From assembly GCF_000153465.1 (NCBI RefSeq), contig NZ_CH672387.1, positions 2,085,903 to 2,149,902 on the forward strand: a stretch of DNA of 64,000 bases, given 5' to 3'. This document shows, in pieces, positions 1 through 9,429 of the stretch. The notes beneath the pieces are model-generated. The model was not told where the DNA came from. It was given only the letters and a program-made list of their open reading frames with translations, and made no database searches. The position numbers were made by a program, and so were the translations under genes. Within the stretch, counting starts at the first letter, position 1; the number at the start of each line of letters is the position of its first letter. The stretch is from Aurantimonas manganoxydans SI85-9A1. Lineage in GTDB: Bacteria; Pseudomonadota; Alphaproteobacteria; Rhizobiales; Rhizobiaceae.

Positions 1-967
1 TCAGATCCATGTCGTCCAGCACCATGTCGCCCATCCGCTTGAACGCAACATCGAGCGCGCCGGCGCGATGGGCCGAGCAGAGGAAGCCGTCGAGGGTGCG
101 CACCGGGTGATCCGGCGCTAGGGGCTCCTCGGGGAAGACGTCGCTGGCGGCCTGGATATGCTTGGAGCGCACCGCCGCCATCAGGGCGTCGAAATCGACG
201 ACGTCGGCGCGGCTGAGCAGGACGAAGGACGCGCCCGCGCGCATGGCCGCAAACTGGGCGGCGCCGATGAAGGCTTGGTTCTCCGAAGTGACCGCGGCGA
301 CGGTGAAGACCGTGTCGCTCTCGGCCATGACTTCCTCCAGCGTGGCGGGGACGACGCCATGGCCGCGCAGGATCGCATCGGGAACCCAGGGGTCGAAGAC
401 CCGGATGGTGACGCCGAACCCCGTCAGCAGCCGGTGCAGCGCCCGGCCGAGATCGCCGAAGCCGATCAGGCCGATTTCCGATCCGCCGATCAGCCGCGCG
501 CCCTGATTGCCGTCGCCGCCCCAGGCTTCGCGGCCCTCGCGGAAGGCGCGCGCCGCGGTGCTGACGCCGCGGGCGAGATCGAGTGCCATGGCGAGGCCCA
601 GTTCAGCGACCGGCTGGGCAAAGACGGCGCCCGTCGTCACCACGTGAATGCCGCGCTCGAACAGCGTCGGATAGGGCATGTTGTCGATGAGGTTGCTCTC
701 GACATTGAAGATGCAGCGCAGCGATTGCAGCCGCTCCAAAGTGGCCGCGTCGATCGGAGGCTGGCCGATGATGTAGCGGGCGGCCGCCAAAACCGGATCG
801 GGCAGGGCGGCCAGACCGCCCGGTTCGCATTCCACGACCTGATAGCTGTCGAAGAGCTGCCGGCGCCGCGCATCCGTCAGGATGAGGGCGAGCGAGCGCG
901 GATGCGGTACGCTGATCACCAGCGGCCGGTCGTCGTCAGTTGCGGATGGGCCAGCCGCTCGGCTCAC
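1..967 (-). CDS. D-isomer-specific 2-hydroxyacid dehydrogenase (3' end outside window)
   Basis: NAD-dependent oxidoreductase acting on 2-hydroxy or 2-keto acids; 322 codons are visible and the frame runs off the window edge without a stop. The Rossmann motif GFGDLG lies near residues 169-174 and an acidic residue ends the following strand (VFD). The family's catalytic triad is visible late in the protein as Arg in LLSRAD, Glu in FPEEP and His in SAHRAG. The start is a GTG at 967 whose bases GTGA overlap the stop of the LacI gene by 4 nt, so translation is probably coupled. It is the last visible gene of the sugar ABC operon, suggesting a downstream step on an aldonate-derived acid. The exact substrate cannot be read from sequence. 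Confidence 0.85.
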   Translation of the reverse strand, partial: MSRAAGPSATDDDRPLVISVPHPRSLALILTDARRRQLFDSYQVVECEPGGLAALPDPVLAAARYIIGQPPIDAATLERLQSLRCIFNVESNLIDNMPYPTLFERGIHVVTTGAVFAQPVAELGLAMALDLARGVSTAARAFREGREAWGGDGNQGARLIGGSEIGLIGFGDLGRALHRLLTGFGVTIRVFDPWVPDAILRGHGVVPATLEEVMAESDTVFTVAAVTSENQAFIGAAQFAAMRAGASFVLLSRADVVDFDALMAAVRSKHIQAASDVFPEEPLAPDHPVRTLDGFLCSAHRAGALDVAFKRMGDMVLDDMDL

Positions 968-2045
968 GCGACGTTCTCCATGTTCGAATGCGAGTGCGGC
1001 GGTCTGGCCGATCCGCGGATCACCAGCCGCGATGCCAGCCGCCTGTCCGAGGGGCGACGGCTCGGATCGACCAGAAGCTCCTGCATCATGTCGGCGGCCG
1101 CGTCGATCATCGCGGCGACCGGCTGATGGACCGTCGTCAGGTCGTAGGCCGCATGGGCCGCGACGCCGATGTCGTCGAAGCCGACGACCGCCAGATCGCC
1201 GGGAATCTGCAGGCCGAACTCGCTGCGCGCCACGTCGATCACCGCCAGCGCCATGACGTCGTTGGCGGCGAAGATCGCGTCTGGCCGCTCGGCTCCCGAC
1301 AGCAGCCGCCGGCTGGCGGCAAGGCCGTCGGCATAATTGAAATTGCCCGTCTCCTCGGCAAGCAGCGCGATGCCGCGGGCCGCGAGCCGGTCCCTGAAAC
1401 CACGCCGCCGCTCGCCGCTGGTCGCCGCCCAGGGCAGCCCGGAAAGGAAGGCGGGGCGCCGGCAACCGGCATCCAGAAGCAGGTCGGCGACGGCCGCCGA
1501 GATCTCGACATTGTCGACCGTGACCGCGCCCACCGGCACCTCGTCGGCGTGGTCGGAAATGCCCTCGATATCGGAGTTGAACACGACGACCAGCGGGATA
1601 TCGAATTCGGTGTAACGGGCGGCGGACTGGGGCGAGATGTCGTTGGACAGGAAGAAACAGCCATCGACGCGGTATTCCAGCATGGACGGCATGGCGATCT
1701 GCAGATCGCTCTCCGCGTCGCCGGAAAAGATCAGCGTCTTCAGGCCGTCGTCCTGAAGGCGCCGCGCCAGTCGCTCGAGCGCGACGGCGATGAAGGGATT
1801 GTCGAGCCGGCCGGTGACGATACCGATGATTCCGGAATGCCGGCTAACCATCGCCCGAACAAGCGCGTTGCGGTGATAGCCGAGCTCCTTGGCGGCGGCG
1901 AGCACCTTGCTGCGCGTCTCGTCCGACACGCTGGCGCCCTCGGTGAGAGTGCGCGACACCGCCGAACGCGACACGCCGGCCAGTTCCGCAACGTCGAGCG
2001 CGGTCACGCGGCGGCGGGACGGGCGCGAGGGTCGCTTGGCTGCCG

Positions 2046-2049
<4 letters not shown>
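964..2049 (-). CDS. LacI-family transcriptional regulator
   Basis: 361-residue DNA-binding regulator. The N-terminal helix-turn-helix (about residues 15-35, containing VAELAGVSRSAVSRTL) is followed by the LacI hinge and a periplasmic-binding-protein-like effector domain (GIVTGRLDNPF onward, ending LVIRGSARPP). It lies inside the transport operon: its ATG overlaps the stop of the ATPase gene (ATGA) and its own stop overlaps the GTG of the dehydrogenase. It therefore most likely autoregulates by repressing the operon promoter. The perfect palindrome at 4950-4965 is the obvious candidate operator. The effector is probably the transported sugar or an early product; its identity is inference. Confidence 0.95.
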
Positions 2050-2788
<739 letters not shown>

Positions 2789-2792
<4 letters not shown>

Positions 2793-3820
2793 TCGGCAAG
2801 CCTCCGCGTGGCGGCGAACTGGTCCAGGGCCACGGCGGCCACGAGAATCACGCCGATCAGGATCTGCTGGATGAAGGAGGAGACGTTGAGCAGCACCAGA
2901 CCATTGGTGAGGACGCCGATCAGCAGCGCGCCGACGACGGTGCCGAAGATGCTGCCGACGCCGCCGAAGAGGCTGGTGCCGCCAATCACGACCGAGGCGA
3001 TGACGGTCAGTTCCAGGCTCAACCCCGCAACCGCCTCTGCCGAGTTCAGGCGGGCCGAGAGCAGGAAGGCGGCGAGGCCGCAGAAGAAGCCACTGATGAC
3101 ATAGACCAGCATCACGATCCGGCGGATTGGCACGCCATTCAGCGCGGCGGCTCGGGCATTGCCGCCGGTGGCGTAGACGTGCTTGCCGAAGGCGGTGTAG
3201 CGCAGCACCAGATGGGCGGCGAGCGCCGCGAGGACGAAGATGATCACCGGGATCGGCACCATCGAGATGCGTCCCTGGCCCCACCAGGCGTAATCGGCGG
3301 TGAAGCCGGAGATCGGCCCGCCCCCGGAAAACAGCAACGCCGCGCCGCGAAAGGCCGTGAGCCCGCCCAGCGTGACCACGAAGGGCGGCACCTTGAGGCG
3401 GGTGATCGCTAGCCCCTGGAGCGCACCGCCCGCCATGCCGACGGCGAGCGCGGCGAGGACGGCGAAGATCACCGGGTTGCCGGGAGCGTCGCCGGCGGCG
3501 ATGGCGAAGCGGTCGTCCAGCCCACCCTTGGCGACATAGGCGCCGACGAGGCCAGCCAGCGCCAGGAGCGAGCCGACCGACAGGTCGATCCCGGCGGTCA
3601 GGATGACGAAGGTCATGCCGATGGCGATCAGCCCGGCGATGGAGACCTGCCGCAGGACGTTGAAGATGTTGAGCGGGTGCAGGAAACGCGGCTCGAGAAT
3701 GGCGAAGATCGCGACGAGCAGCAGCAGGAACAGCGGGGCGGCATAGCGGGCCAGGAACTGGATCGCATCGAAGGGATGCGCTCGCGAGTGCGGCACCGCA
3801 GACGGGGGCGTAGGGGTCAT
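2789..3820 (-). CDS. Sugar ABC transporter permease (RbsC/FrcC family)
   Basis: 343-residue inner-membrane permease (branched-chain/ribose-type, PF02653 family) with about eight to ten hydrophobic segments. The first is near residues 27-45, and the conserved segment GMTFVILTAGIDLSVGS follows. It pairs with the single-domain ATPase downstream (ATGA overlap) and the binding protein upstream. A strong hairpin in the 76-nt gap to the binding-protein gene probably lowers permease expression relative to the binding protein. Substrate is likely a pentose or 6-deoxyhexose, judged from the neighbouring mutarotase and lactonases. Confidence 0.95.
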
Positions 3821-3846
3821 GGTCTCATCCGAAGACAGGGACAGGA

Positions 3847-3872
3847 AAGAGCCGGCGGCGACGCCGGCTCTT
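3847..3872 (-). terminator. Intercistronic hairpin between binding protein and permease
   Basis: The arms AAGAGCCGGC and GCCGGCTCTT are perfect 10-bp complements around a 6-nt loop. There is no long U tract on the minus strand, so this is more likely an mRNA-stabilising or attenuating hairpin at the 3' end of the binding-protein message than a full terminator. That arrangement is common in binding-protein-dependent ABC operons, where the binding protein is needed in excess. Confidence 0.6.
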
Positions 3873-3896
3873 CTGGCAGCGCGGTAACGCCCGGCG

Positions 3897-4841
3897 CTAC
3901 TGGATCTCGCCGAGACGCTCGGCCTTTTCGAGATTGTCCTTGGTGATCGCGATCGGGTTCAAGAGAACCAGCGGCTCGGGTGCCTTGCCGTCGCGCAGAT
4001 GCGCGATCATCGCCTCCAGCGCCGTTACGCTCTGGCCGCCCGGAAACTGCTCGATGGTCGCGGCAAGGCCGCCGTCGCGCACCGAGGCGAGGGCCTCGGG
4101 CAGGGCGTCAAACCCGATGATCGGGATGTCGAGGCCGCGCTCCTGCGCCACCTGCAACGCGCCGAGCGCCATGTCGTCATTGGCGGCAACGATGACATCG
4201 GGCGGGGTGGCGAGGCCGCCGAGGATCGCCTCGGTGACCGACGCGCCTTCCTCCCGGGCGAAATTCGCCGTCTGCTCGGCGACGAACTCGTAATTGTCCT
4301 TGCCGTCGAGGACGTTGTGCAGGCCCTTGTTGCGATCGATCGCCGGGCTCGCGCCGGGCTGGCCCTGCAGATTGACGACGCGGGCGCCGTCCGGGAACAG
4401 TTCCATGATGAGGTTGCCTTGGGCCTCCCCGCCGACGACGTTGTCGGCGCCGACATGCGACAGGATGCCCTCGACACCGTCGACGCGGCGGTCGATCGTG
4501 ATCACCGGAATGTCGGCATCGACGGCCTGCTTGAGGGCCGGGGCCATCGCGACCGCGTCGATCGGGCTGATGATGATGCCGTCGACGCCCTGGATGATCG
4601 CCGCTTCGACGTCACCGGTCTGCTTGGTCGTCTGATTCTGGCCGTCGGTGGCGATGAGGCTGATGCCGCCGACCTCCTCGGCCTTCTTGGTCAGCGCGTC
4701 CTGCATGTGGACGAAGAACGGGAACTCCAGCGCCGGCATGGAGGTCGCCAGTGTGACGTCCTGGGCGTGCCCCGGCACCATGGCGCCCAGCAGCGACGCG
4801 GCGACAACGCCCGGCGCCAGCAATTTCGAAAACGGCTTCAT
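3897..4841 (-). CDS. Sugar ABC transporter substrate-binding protein
   Basis: 314-residue periplasmic binding protein of the ribose/RbsB type (Peripla_BP_4). The N-terminus is a signal peptide (basic MKPFSK, hydrophobic core, likely cleavage after GHA near residue 26). Family features are visible: GVDGIIISPIDAVAMAP in the first lobe, VITIDRRVDG in the hinge region and VIVAANDDMALGA in the second lobe. It is the first gene of the minus-strand operon and is preceded by the predicted promoter and LacI-type palindrome. Secreted to the periplasm; delivers sugar to the permease-ATPase complex. Confidence 0.95.
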   Translation of the reverse strand: MKPFSKLLAPGVVAASLLGAMVPGHAQDVTLATSMPALEFPFFVHMQDALTKKAEEVGGISLIATDGQNQTTKQTGDVEAAIIQGVDGIIISPIDAVAMAPALKQAVDADIPVITIDRRVDGVEGILSHVGADNVVGGEAQGNLIMELFPDGARVVNLQGQPGASPAIDRNKGLHNVLDGKDNYEFVAEQTANFAREEGASVTEAILGGLATPPDVIVAANDDMALGALQVAQERGLDIPIIGFDALPEALASVRDGGLAATIEQFPGGQSVTALEAMIAHLRDGKAPEPLVLLNPIAITKDNLEKAERLGEIQ

Positions 4842-4936
4842 TCCATCCTCCCGAGATCCGGTGCGTTCGCGGCCTCCCAGCGTCGAACGCCCGTATTTTT
4901 CGTTGCGGAATCAATTAGAAGCGCCAACCGCCCCAA

Positions 4937-4965
4937 GTAAAACCGCCCTTTGCACACGTGTGCAA
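4937..4965 (-). promoter_or_regulatory. Predicted promoter of the sugar ABC operon
   Basis: On the minus strand, TTGCAC (4965-4960) and TTTTAC (4942-4937) are separated by exactly 17 nt, a reasonable sigma-70-type pair, lying about 95 nt upstream of the binding-protein ATG. The -35 hexamer is inside the palindrome. Prediction by eye only. Confidence 0.4.
4950..4965. promoter_or_regulatory. Candidate LacI-family operator
   Basis: TTGCACAC followed directly by GTGTGCAA forms a perfect 16-bp palindrome with central CG, the usual architecture of LacI/GalR operators. It overlaps the predicted -35 and spacer of the minus-strand promoter, so binding would block RNA polymerase. The only regulator gene nearby is the LacI-family gene at 964-2049. 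Confidence 0.7.
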
Positions 4966-5092
4966 CGATGCTACGCTAGCTTCGGTGCTGCGATCGGTCA
5001 ATGGCCGGGCTGCGGCCGGCGGATTTCAACTTGGCGCCGCATGTATAGGCATGTTGCGGTGCAAAATCCGACAGTAAAGGGTTGATCTGCGT

Positions 5093-5116
5093 CGCCTTCG
5101 AGTGACACTCAAGGCG
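5093..5116. repeat. Bulged inverted repeat upstream of the lactonase gene
   Basis: CGCCTT-C-GAGTG and CACTCAAGGCG pair over 11 bp with one bulged C and a single-base centre, giving a near-palindrome about 60 bp upstream of the chosen lactonase start. It could be a second operator or, if transcribed, part of a leader structure. It is not the same motif as the 16-bp palindrome. Confidence 0.4.
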
Positions 5117-5176
5117 AGGGGCGGCGGCATGCGAGCCGCGAAGACCCGGGACGAACTGACGGCGGGAGGGGCGAAT

Positions 5177-6109
5177 ATGGGGGAAACAGGGTCGGTTGTA
5201 GCCGCGGAGGATCCGCGCTTTGCGGAATTCTTCCCGCCCGACGCGAAGCTGGAGCGCATCGCGGAGGGGTTCATCTGGGCCGAGGGGCCAGTCTGGTTCG
5301 ACGAGATCGGCGAATTGCGCTTCTCCGACATTCCCAACAACCGCATCATGGCCTGGACGCAGGAGGGCGGCCTGCGCGTCTTCCGCCAGCCGGCGCAGAG
5401 CACCAACGGTCATACCCGCGACCGCGACGGGGCAATGATCTCCTGCGAGCATACCGGGCGCTGCGTCAGCCGGACCCGGATGGACGGCACCTACGAGGTG
5501 CTGGCGACACATTGGCAGGGCAAGCGGCTGAACTCGCCCAACGACGTTGTGGTCAAATCCGACGGCTCGATCTGGTTCACCGATCCGCCCTACGGGATCA
5601 TCTCGGACCATGAGGGCATTCGCGCCGAAAGTGAGATCGGTTCGAACAACGTCTACCGGATCGATCCCGACACCGGTGTGGTCGAGCTCGTCGCCGACGA
5701 TTTCGACCGGCCCAACGGCCTGGCCTTCTCGGTCGACGAATCCGTTCTCTACGTCGCCGATTCGGGCCGCGCCCGCGGCCACGGCTTCGGCACCGACGAC
5801 AGCCGGCCGCATCACGTTCGCGCACTGACCGTGGTCGATGGCCGGCGGCTGGGGACGAGCCAGGTCGTCTGCGAGGTCGACCGGGTGCCCGACGGCCTGC
5901 GGGTCGATACGGAGGATCTCCTCTGGGTCTCGGCGGCCGACGGCGTCCATTGCTTCACGCCGGCCGGCGAACGGCTCGGCCGCGTGCGGGTACCGGAGGT
6001 CGTGGCCAATCTCACTTTTGGCGGGCCGGACCGCTCGCGGCTCTTCATCTGCGGGACGAGTTCGATCTACGCCATCGACACCACGCGCTGCGGGGCGCAG
6101 TGGCCGTGA
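5177..6109 (+). CDS. SMP-30/gluconolactonase/LRE family protein
   Basis: 310-residue six-bladed beta-propeller lactonase. Family metal-site neighbourhoods are visible: Glu in WAEGPVWFDE near the N-terminus, Asn in LNSPNDVVV and Asp in VPDGLRVDTED. The member would hydrolyse a sugar-derived lactone to an aldonic acid. The ATG at 5177 is chosen because GGGAGGGG lies just upstream; in-frame starts at 5102 (GTG) and 5129 (ATG) would only add a basic tail lacking family similarity. First gene of the plus-strand unit, followed 67 nt later by the mutarotase gene. Confidence 0.9.
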   Translation: MGETGSVVAAEDPRFAEFFPPDAKLERIAEGFIWAEGPVWFDEIGELRFSDIPNNRIMAWTQEGGLRVFRQPAQSTNGHTRDRDGAMISCEHTGRCVSRTRMDGTYEVLATHWQGKRLNSPNDVVVKSDGSIWFTDPPYGIISDHEGIRAESEIGSNNVYRIDPDTGVVELVADDFDRPNGLAFSVDESVLYVADSGRARGHGFGTDDSRPHHVRALTVVDGRRLGTSQVVCEVDRVPDGLRVDTEDLLWVSAADGVHCFTPAGERLGRVRVPEVVANLTFGGPDRSRLFICGTSSIYAIDTTRCGAQWP

Positions 6110-6176
6110 TCGTTGGCGTCCGCAACCTCGTCGCAAGCATCCGGCGCCGGAACGGGGCCGCTCACCAGAAGGACCA

Positions 6177-6629
6177 ATGCGCATGCTGAAGGGGATCGAC
6201 CCGCTCCTGAACGCCGAATTGCTGGGCGTCCTTGCCGCGATGGGACATGGCGACGAGATCGTCATCACCGACGCGAACTTTCCGTCCGAATCGGTGGCGC
6301 GCGACACGGTGCACGGGACCGCGCTGCGCATGGACTGCTCGGCCCCGCGCGCGGTCGAGGCGATCCTGTCGCTGCTGCCGGTCGACGATTTCGAGCCCGA
6401 CGCCGTACGCTTCATGAATGTCGTGGGCGATCCCCAGGCCCGGCCGGAGGTGATCCAGGAGGGCGAGGCGCTGTTTCGGGCCGAAGGCGCGGACCTGACC
6501 GGCGTCGACCGGTTCGATTTCTACGATCAGGCGCGCGAGGCCTATGCGATCGTACAGACGGCCGAGCGGCGTTTCTACGGCAACTTCATCATCCGCAAGG
6601 GCGTCATCCCGCCGGGTTCCGGCAGCTGA
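6177..6629 (+). CDS. RbsD/FucU-family sugar mutarotase
   Basis: 150-residue protein of the RbsD/FucU fold, which interconverts alpha and beta anomers of sugars such as L-fucose or D-ribose. Recognised from MLKGIDPLLNAELL, the MGHGDEIVITDANFP segment with the catalytic-site His, and the C-terminal YGNFIIRKGVI. Length is normal for FucU. AGAAGGA lies just upstream of the ATG at 6177; a second ATG two codons later is also possible. FucU proteins usually accompany L-fucose pathways, so the module may act on fucose or a related 6-deoxy sugar. Confidence 0.9.
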   Translation: MRMLKGIDPLLNAELLGVLAAMGHGDEIVITDANFPSESVARDTVHGTALRMDCSAPRAVEAILSLLPVDDFEPDAVRFMNVVGDPQARPEVIQEGEALFRAEGADLTGVDRFDFYDQAREAYAIVQTAERRFYGNFIIRKGVIPPGSGS

Positions 6630-6637
6630 GGCGCGCG

Positions 6638-7525
6638 ATGTCGGAGCGGATCGACGCCCATTGCCATTTCTGGGAGCTGTCGCGGGGCGACTATCACTGG
6701 CTGCAGGACAATGACGATCCGGCGCTGGCGCCGATCCGGCGCAATTTCGGTCCCGCCGATCTGCGCCCGCTTTCGGCAGCGGCCGGGATCGGGCAGGTGG
6801 TCCTGGTGCAGGCGGCCGAAAGCGACGCCGAGACCGATTTCATGGTGGCGCTTGCCCGGCAGAACGCGGACATCGCCGGTGTCGTCGGCTGGGTCGATCT
6901 GGCCTCGGCCGGGGCTGCGGACCGGATCGCGGCGCTTGCAGTGGAGCCGGCGCTGACATCGCTGCGGCCGATGCTGCAGGACATTGCCGATCCCGACTGG
7001 CTGCTGGTGGCGCCGACGCCCGCGGCACTCGCCGCCCTGGAGCGCTCAGGCCTGCGCTTCGACGCACTGGTGTTGCCGGTGCATCTGTCGCGGCTCGCGA
7101 CTTTCTGCGCCGCCCATCCCGATCTGGCGGTCATCATCGACCACGCCGCCAAGCCGGCGCTCGGCGCGCCGGCGGACGATCCGCGCCATGCCCTGTGGGC
7201 CGAGGGGATGGCCCGGCTGGCCAGCGAGACGGACTGCGCCTGCAAGCTGTCCGGCCTCCTGACCGAAATGCGGCCTGACCAGCGCGACACGCCGGAAGCG
7301 GCTCTGGCCGTCCTGCAACCGGTGTTCGAGCGGCTGTTGGACTGGTTCGGGGTGGATCGCCTGGTCTGGGGCTCGGACTGGCCGGTGCTGACCCTTGCGG
7401 CGTCCCACGCCCGCTGGGTCGAGATCACAGACGCCTTGCTTGGCCCTCTGTCGGCGAGCGAGCGCGCCGCGATCCTCGGCGGCAATGCCCGCCGGTTCTA
7501 TGGGCTAGCCGACTCGAATAACTGA
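6638..7525 (+). CDS. Amidohydrolase family protein (L-fuconolactonase-like)
   Basis: 295-residue TIM-barrel amidohydrolase (Amidohydro_2). The metal-binding motif DAHCHFWE lies at residues 6-13, further histidines appear in VIIDHAAKP, and the late Asp is in WGSDWPV. Family members include L-fucono- and L-rhamnono-lactonases and 2-pyrone-4,6-dicarboxylate hydrolase. With the FucU-like gene 8 nt upstream, a sugar lactonase is the best reading. Its presence beside an SMP-30 lactonase gives the locus two unrelated lactonase folds. Confidence 0.88.
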   Translation: MSERIDAHCHFWELSRGDYHWLQDNDDPALAPIRRNFGPADLRPLSAAAGIGQVVLVQAAESDAETDFMVALARQNADIAGVVGWVDLASAGAADRIAALAVEPALTSLRPMLQDIADPDWLLVAPTPAALAALERSGLRFDALVLPVHLSRLATFCAAHPDLAVIIDHAAKPALGAPADDPRHALWAEGMARLASETDCACKLSGLLTEMRPDQRDTPEAALAVLQPVFERLLDWFGVDRLVWGSDWPVLTLAASHARWVEITDALLGPLSASERAAILGGNARRFYGLADSNN

Positions 7526-7729
7526 CCGATCTCGGCAGGGACGCCCGGCGCCGGGAACCGTTTTCGCACCCTCAGATGCCGAGGATGTGTTCTCCGGCGC
7601 GAACTGTCCTTCGCCCGCTGATCAGCAACGACGCGAAATTCAACGCGACAGTACAACGTGAACGCGCTCCTCTTCCGTTGCGAAACGTGCCAGCTTGACC
7701 AGCGTGCAATGCAGCATCGAGGCCGTTCC

Positions 7730-9391
7730 ATGATCTCGCACGGTGTTCCTTCGCATTTCAGAACCGCGGAGATCTGCGTGGCGGGCACAGGGCCCGTCGG
7801 TCTCGCCGTCGCATTGCAGTGCGCGACGGCCGGTCTCAGGGTTCTCGTTCTGGAGTCCGGCACGGAGCGGGTGAGCCGCGAGCATCAGCGTCTTTCGACC
7901 TTTACCAGCGACGACGACATCATCCATGCGCCAGCGCACCTGACAGTGCGACGGATCCTCGGTGGCACCTCGACCATGTGGGGCGGGCGCTGCGTCGAGT
8001 ATGACGATATCGATTTCGCCAGGCGCGGCCATGTCGCGGGATCGGGCTGGCCGATCGCCCATGGCACACTGCAACCCTATTACGACACGGCGCGCCGTTT
8101 CCTCAGCAGCGACTTCGACGCCATCGCTCCGTCTCCCGGTGAGAGCGGCTTCCAGACCAATTCGCTGGAAAGCTGGACCCGCGACAGGAACACGGCGCAC
8201 TACCACCGCGAGACACTGAAATTGTCGCCCAACATCCTCGTGTGCACCGACAGCACATTGGTCGACGTGCGAATGCGCGACGGCGGCAACGCCGTCGAAG
8301 CGTTCGTCATCCGGTCGCGCGGGCAGGAAACCGTCGTGCGGGCCGGCTGCTTCGTGCTCGCCTGCGGGGGGCGCGAGAACGCCCGGCTGCTTCTCAACCT
8401 GCAGAGCCGCTTCCCAGCAATGTTCGGCGGGGACGGCGGCCCACTCGGGCGCCGGTACATGGGCCACCTGGCCGGAGAGATCGCATGTATCGAGTTCGCG
8501 GATTCACAACTCGCCGAAGCGTTCTTCTTTCGCCAAGCCGGCCGGCAGACCTTCATCCGTCACCGGTTTCGCCCGACCGACGAGACCCAGCGTCGGCATG
8601 ATCTCCTCAACATCGCTTTCTGGCCGAAGAGCCCGCCGCCGGAGGATGCGTCCCACAGCGACGGCGTCGCCTCGGCACTGCACATGATGAGCCGGCTTCG
8701 CATGCGCGCCCGCCACAGGCCGGGACGTCAGATCGATCCGACCGTCGCCAGCGCGCACCTGTCCAACATCCTTCGCAAACCGGGTCCCGCGATGATCGGT
8801 GCGGCGCGCTATGCCTGCCGGCAGTTGATCCCGCAGAGCCGGTACCCGCATTATTTCCTCAGGACCCCCGACGACATCTACCTTCTCCATTATCATTCCG
8901 AACATGCGCCGAACGACGCCAGCCGGATCACCCTGTCGTCGAACAAGGACGATTTCGGGGTGAACCGGCTGTCGGTGAGTTTTCGCTATGGCGACCAGGA
9001 TTTTCAGTCCGTCGTACGCGCGCACGAATTGCTGGACGAGTGGCTGAGGGCTCGTGGCTACGGTCGGCTGCGATATCTCGACGAAAGCGAGCGTCGCGTG
9101 GACGGCATCAAGCGCGGTGCCCGCGACGGCTATCACCAGATCGGCCTGACCCGCATGTCGGACCAGCCGAGGGATGGCGTCGTCGATACGGACTGCACCG
9201 CCCACGGGATCGCCAATCTCTCCGTCGCCGGGAGTTCCGTCTTCCCGACATCCGGCCAGGCCAATCCGACCCTCGCCGCCGTCGCGCTCGCCCAGCGACT
9301 GGGCGATCACCTGACCGCAATGCTTGCCACGCGCGGCTCGTCCATCATCCGGGCTTCGCGCGAACTGCCGCGAGGTTCTGCATCCAGGTAG
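7730..9391 (+). CDS. GMC-family FAD-dependent oxidoreductase
   Basis: 553-residue flavoprotein. The N-terminal FAD motif is VAGTGPVGLAVA with the following VLESG acidic residue. LGGTSTMWGG is the GMC flavin-contact motif. The C-terminal half has the catalytic-region His in YHQIGLTRM and the closing GQANPTLAAVALAQR. Members oxidise alcohols or sugar hydroxyls. The start at 7730 leaves the FAD motif close to the N-terminus; in-frame starts at 7658 (GTG) and 7709 are possible. A 204-bp gap separates it from the lactonase gene, so co-transcription is uncertain. It is the only candidate sugar-oxidising enzyme on this strand of the locus. Confidence 0.85.
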   Translation: MISHGVPSHFRTAEICVAGTGPVGLAVALQCATAGLRVLVLESGTERVSREHQRLSTFTSDDDIIHAPAHLTVRRILGGTSTMWGGRCVEYDDIDFARRGHVAGSGWPIAHGTLQPYYDTARRFLSSDFDAIAPSPGESGFQTNSLESWTRDRNTAHYHRETLKLSPNILVCTDSTLVDVRMRDGGNAVEAFVIRSRGQETVVRAGCFVLACGGRENARLLLNLQSRFPAMFGGDGGPLGRRYMGHLAGEIACIEFADSQLAEAFFFRQAGRQTFIRHRFRPTDETQRRHDLLNIAFWPKSPPPEDASHSDGVASALHMMSRLRMRARHRPGRQIDPTVASAHLSNILRKPGPAMIGAARYACRQLIPQSRYPHYFLRTPDDIYLLHYHSEHAPNDASRITLSSNKDDFGVNRLSVSFRYGDQDFQSVVRAHELLDEWLRARGYGRLRYLDESERRVDGIKRGARDGYHQIGLTRMSDQPRDGVVDTDCTAHGIANLSVAGSSVFPTSGQANPTLAAVALAQRLGDHLTAMLATRGSSIIRASRELPRGSASR

Positions 9392-9429
9392 GTGCCCGCG
9401 CCCTTCCGGAGACAGACAGAGTCTCTGCT

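Larger units (their letters stand above)
4842..5176. other. Divergent control region of the sugar locus
   Basis: This 335-bp gene-free interval separates the transport operon (minus) from the lactonase-mutarotase genes (plus). It holds a perfect 16-bp palindrome at 4950-4965, a predicted minus-strand promoter overlapping it, a bulged inverted repeat at 5093-5116 and a short interrupted palindrome TTGC-GGT-GCAA at 5054-5064. No convincing plus-strand promoter was recognised. One LacI-family repressor could control both directions from here. Confidence 0.6.

Noticed and set aside
5054-5064. TTGC-GGT-GCAA as a second LacI operator
   Set aside because: The half-site spacing differs from the 16-bp palindrome, so the same dimer would not fit; kept only as a remark.
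7544-7555. Perfect 12-bp palindrome CCCGGCGCCGGG after the amidohydrolase gene
   Set aside because: It can only fold with a 4-bp stem, and such strings are frequent in GC-rich DNA; not called a terminator.
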